Shown here in pieces: positions 62,301-64,000 of a stretch of DNA of 64,000 nucleotides. The notes beneath the pieces were generated by a model. The model worked only from the letters and a program-made list of their open reading frames with translations. It did not search any database and was not told the DNA's origin. A program made the translations under genes and the position numbers. The stretch lies in the NCBI GenBank assembly GCA_964420995.1, contig CAYQUX010000021.1, positions 9,077 to 73,076 on the forward strand. The letters run 5' to 3'. The DNA comes from Leptolinea sp964420995 (lineage in GTDB: Bacteria > Chloroflexota > Anaerolineae > Anaerolineales > Anaerolineaceae). Position 1 is the stretch's first letter. Each line of letters starts with the position of its first letter.

Positions 62301-62801
62301 TAGCAGCATCACCCCCAGCAATTCGATGAAGCCTTCATTGCGGGTGTAACGGCCGTAGAACAACATATAGGGAGAAATGAGGAACAGGAAGGCAGCGATC
62401 AACGCTCCGTTCTTGCCCAGGTAGCGTGGAAAATAGATAAGAATAAAAGCAATAGCCGCAATACTGAAAAGCGCGGCCGGTACGCGTGAACTGAAATCTG
62501 TATCCCCCATAAGGAAATACGAAGCCGCCACAAGATGGAACTGCATGGGACCGTGGGTGACCGGGTCATGCCGGTATCCTTTTCCGGTATACAGATCATA
62601 GGATGGCACAACATGATTGACCTCATCATGGCTCATCACCCGCAAATCAAGAATGTAAAACCGGGATAATACTGCCAGGATCAGGATCAGCGCGCTGAGG
62701 ATTATGCGCACGTTCAAAACCGGCCAGAACTGCATCAATGGCCGGTCGAGAAATCCCGGTTGTGTATTTTCTTTTTGAACGTCAGTTGAGGCAAGATTCA
62801 T
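59352..62801 (-). CDS. GT-C membrane glycosyltransferase (TIGR03663-like) fused to NHL propeller
   Basis: The 1149-residue protein has an N-terminal GT-C part with about a dozen helices. The DE motif MSHDEVNHVVPSYDLYTGKG, in the first loop, and the SPYMLFYGRYTRNEGF region match the TIGR03663 family, related to archaeal Agl23. A large soluble loop precedes the C-terminal part (about 870-1149), which contains at least five NHL repeats such as IAIAQDGTIYVADSANHRI and VAVGTDGSVFVADTWNHRIQ. Such fusions may link glycan transfer to surface binding. The biological glycan is unknown. Confidence 0.88.
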   Translation of the reverse strand: MNLASTDVQKENTQPGFLDRPLMQFWPVLNVRIILSALILILAVLSRFYILDLRVMSHDEVNHVVPSYDLYTGKGYRHDPVTHGPMQFHLVAASYFLMGDTDFSSRVPAALFSIAAIAFILIYFPRYLGKNGALIAAFLFLISPYMLFYGRYTRNEGFIELLGVMLLYGTLAYLESGKKSYFYLITASLALHFCTKETAFIYTAILLIFLALNFIRETTDLKSLDSLAHRRFALFMLLAGLAMVVVLGAGAYGASINKPASDDVAAATTASAITAMPDWVQWCIYGGVAGVLVFGLIALANLVGSFGWQKILKMRSFDLLVLIITLILPQLVALPIKLIGWDPLDYTSTGLLRTGSFILVFLVASAAIGYWWKGQTWLKNAALFYTIYVVLYTTFFTNGRGFFTGIVGSLGYWLAQQGVQRGSQPWYFYGLIQVPVYEYLAALGTILAVYFGIRYRRFITWSTNSPTDTEALVQSHEEDTPDWLDDAEQDVEVEPRRPVPTLALLLFFSLASLVAYSMAGEKMPWLTVHIALPLLLTAGWGLGYLVDSTDWKRVANRKGLIALTLIPCFLMAFAGGVGSLLGEKTPFNGNTIENLEATSTFILSILLTAGTLFGILRLLWDFSVNEVLRLFTAGIFIILTVLTVRTAIMANYINYDNAKEYLVYAHAARGPKDMLDQINEISRRTTSGKDLVVSYDNDGLYPFWWYMRDYPNHRWYTDKPTRDLKDSPVVIAGDTNMGKVDTILKDGYVQFTYMRLWWPNQDYFNLDWPRLKAVILNPEMRAAVFDIWLNRDYSSYAKLTNNQSLTLETWQPAAKIRLYIRKDIISQMWNYGAAPAPAEPAKVDPYLAKLIQLEPNFVIGAQADTGIQFNKPRNIAIAQDGTIYVADSANHRILHVSADGKLLHNWGSFADLSKGSAPGGTFYEPWSVAVGTDGSVFVADTWNHRIQKFSSDGRFMKMWGYFGQAEKPDGFWGPRGLAVDAKGNVYVTDTGNKRVAVFTADGTFITQFGETGLEPGQFDEPVGITIDKTGMVYVADTWNSRIQVFIPDSNGTSFSFFKAWEVSAWVGQSLDNKPYIAVDENSNLYVTDPEGYRVLKFDRDGNFVMGWGDYSTDVDGFGLVSGVAVDESGDIWVSDGGNNRLMRYSLPTE

Positions 62802-62924
62802 AGTATGTTCACTTTTTAACGACTGATTTGGTTGAAAATCTATTCGACTATACTTGAAAGCCGATTATAAGACAAGATTTCCGCTCCCGCCTTCACACGT
62901 ATTTTCCGAAAAAAAGGAGGAAAA

Positions 62925-63845
62925 CTAACGTTTCAGCGGTTTAAACCCTTCACCCAGTGCTTCGTGTGCCGTGCTGATCACCATGAACGCGTCGGGGTCA
63001 ACCTCATGCACCAGTGATTTAACCAGGTTTACCTCCGCCCGGCTGATGACCACATAGAGAACCGGCCGGTCGGCGCCGGTATAGGCGCCCGTGCCTTTTA
63101 GAACCGTCACACCGCGTTCCATATCCACCAGTATCTTGGAGGATACTTCATCCGGTTTGGTGCTGATGATCAACGCGGTGCGGAACACGCTGCTGCCTTC
63201 CGAGATCATCTCGGCAGCCAGGCCGCTCACATAGATCACCACCAGGCCATAAAGAGCTTTTTCCCAGTTAAAGGCAAAGCCGCCGGCCAGCACGACCAGT
63301 GTATCTGTCAGCAAATAGGACTGTGATATGGAAATACCAAAACGGTAATTCAAGATGCGCCCCAGAATATCACTGCCGCCCGAGGTGCCCTGCCCGCGGT
63401 AAACCAACCCCAGCCCAACACCAAGCATTACACCGCCGTACAGGCAGTTCAATACCAGGTCATGGGTCACACCTTCGCCGGGAATGATCCAAAAGAACGC
63501 GTCGGTGAAGAATGAGAAAAGGGCAATGGAGATTGCCGTGCGTAGGGCGAAGCGCGGACCGCCCAGAAACCGCCAGCCCAACAGAAAAAGCGGGATGTTC
63601 CCCAGGAAGACCATCAAACCGATCGGCCAACCGGTGAACGAATTGACGATCTGCCCGATGCCGCTGATACCGCCGCTCACCAATTGCGCTGGAACCAGGA
63701 ACAGTCGCATGGAAAGCGCCTGGATGATCGCTCCGGCGATCAGGAATACATATTCAAGCAAAATGGCCGTGGTAAGTCTTTCATGTCCCAGGGCATTCAA
63801 TACTCTTTTCAGGAATTCACGTCCGGTTTCTGTACGGGTTTGCAT
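62925..63845 (-). CDS. YitT-family membrane protein with DUF2179 domain
   Basis: The product of about 306 residues has six hydrophobic segments (LLEYVFLIAGAIIQALSMRL, VSGGISGIGQIVNSFTGWPI, GVGLGLVYRGQGTSGGSDIL) and a cytoplasmic C-terminal DUF2179 domain (SSKILVDMERGVTVLKGTGA, VYLVVISR-like LYVVISRAEVNLVKSLVHE). Family function is unknown, though some members have been linked to ion or metabolite transport. The start at 63845 is chosen because GAGGG lies nine bases upstream; ATG 63860 lacks such a site. Confidence 0.9.
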   Translation of the reverse strand: MQTRTETGREFLKRVLNALGHERLTTAILLEYVFLIAGAIIQALSMRLFLVPAQLVSGGISGIGQIVNSFTGWPIGLMVFLGNIPLFLLGWRFLGGPRFALRTAISIALFSFFTDAFFWIIPGEGVTHDLVLNCLYGGVMLGVGLGLVYRGQGTSGGSDILGRILNYRFGISISQSYLLTDTLVVLAGGFAFNWEKALYGLVVIYVSGLAAEMISEGSSVFRTALIISTKPDEVSSKILVDMERGVTVLKGTGAYTGADRPVLYVVISRAEVNLVKSLVHEVDPDAFMVISTAHEALGEGFKPLKR

Positions 63846-63905
63846 GGTCTTTTCCCTCATTAAGATCAACCCGAATTGTAACCGCAAAGCAGACGGGAAA
63901 GGAAC

Positions 63906-63934
63906 TTGACCACTTTACCACTGGCGGGTAAAAT
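63906..63934 (+). promoter_or_regulatory. Promoter of the tRNA-Gly gene
   Basis: TTGACC (63906-63911) and TAAAAT (63929-63934) are separated by exactly 17 bases and end 12 bases before the tRNA, giving a short 5' leader for RNase P. Confidence 0.75.
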
Positions 63935-63946
63935 GACGGTTGTAAT

Positions 63947-64000
63947 GCGGGCGTCGCCAAGTGGTAAGGCATCAGCCTTCCAAGCTGACATTCGCCGGTC
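63947..64000 (+). tRNA. tRNA-Gly (anticodon TCC), 3' part cut by window edge
   Basis: GCGGGCG forms the 5' acceptor strand, GCC-AAGTGGTAA-GGC the D arm, and TCAGC-CTTCCAA-GCTGA the anticodon arm with anticodon TCC at 63979-63981, reading GGA and GGG. The window ends within the T arm, so the acceptor 3' strand and any CCA are not visible. Confidence 0.9.

Overview
The window looks like a chromosomal segment of a Chloroflexota bacterium, probably class Anaerolineae. This placement is inferred from gene content and protein character: a GT-C membrane glycosyltransferase fused to an NHL propeller, clustered eukaryote-like Ser/Thr kinases, an F420-type nitroreductase-fold enzyme, an RNHCP protein, and the RpoB, EF-Tu and EF-G sequences. 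No 16S rRNA gene is present, so it cannot be confirmed here. Most of the DNA is moderately GC-rich. A distinctly AT-rich accessory island lies at about 46.3-53.2 kb.

Layout. (1) 1-11.9 kb, minus strand: transcription/translation block in the order rpoB, rpsL, rpsG, fusA, tuf, rpsJ, rplC, rplD, rplW, rplB, rpsS, rplV (the last cut by the window edge). rpoC is not next to rpoB. A near-consensus promoter for the str genes overlaps the rpoB stop codon. (2) 12-23.7 kb: mixed housekeeping and accessory genes. These are a multi-pass membrane protein, an RNHCP protein, a PiT phosphate transporter with its DUF47 partner, an FGE-like protein, a cytidylate-kinase-like protein, a GH13_18-type sugar phosphorylase, a WYL regulator with a clear operator and a coupled hydrolase, an F420-type oxidoreductase and a pentapeptide-repeat protein. 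(3) 23.9-29.2 kb: three tandem transmembrane Ser/Thr kinases with exchangeable extracytoplasmic domains (one seven-bladed WD40 propeller, two copies of a small beta-rich domain). (4) 29.2-43.1 kb: a HAD phosphatase, a TIGR02206 membrane protein, a frameshifted SnoaL-like gene, panB with an aminotransferase, a DUF2202 protein, an XdhC protein, a MoxR-type AAA plus VWA pair, two FemAB-type ligase paralogs, rsgA and a hydrolase. (5) 43.2-44.05 kb: a non-coding array of inverted short repeats.

(6) 44.3-53.2 kb: a HAD protein and two GNAT proteins, then the AT-rich island. In the island every gene is on the minus strand and successive genes or gene pairs are separated by copies of one intergenic element. 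Five copies (A-E) are seen. Three carry a short reading frame whose start resembles the N-terminus of REP-associated tyrosine transposases (RAYTs). The cargo is three predicted membrane-anchored or secreted orphans, a toxin-first AbiEii/AbiEi pair with a 38-bp perfect palindrome over its start, and two further orphans. This cassette-like arrangement is the most unusual feature of the window. (7) 53.3-64 kb: core genes again, namely rsmG, recF, def, clpC, a GNAT enzyme, the GT-C/NHL fusion, a YitT-family protein and the 5' part of a tRNA-Gly(TCC) gene with its promoter.
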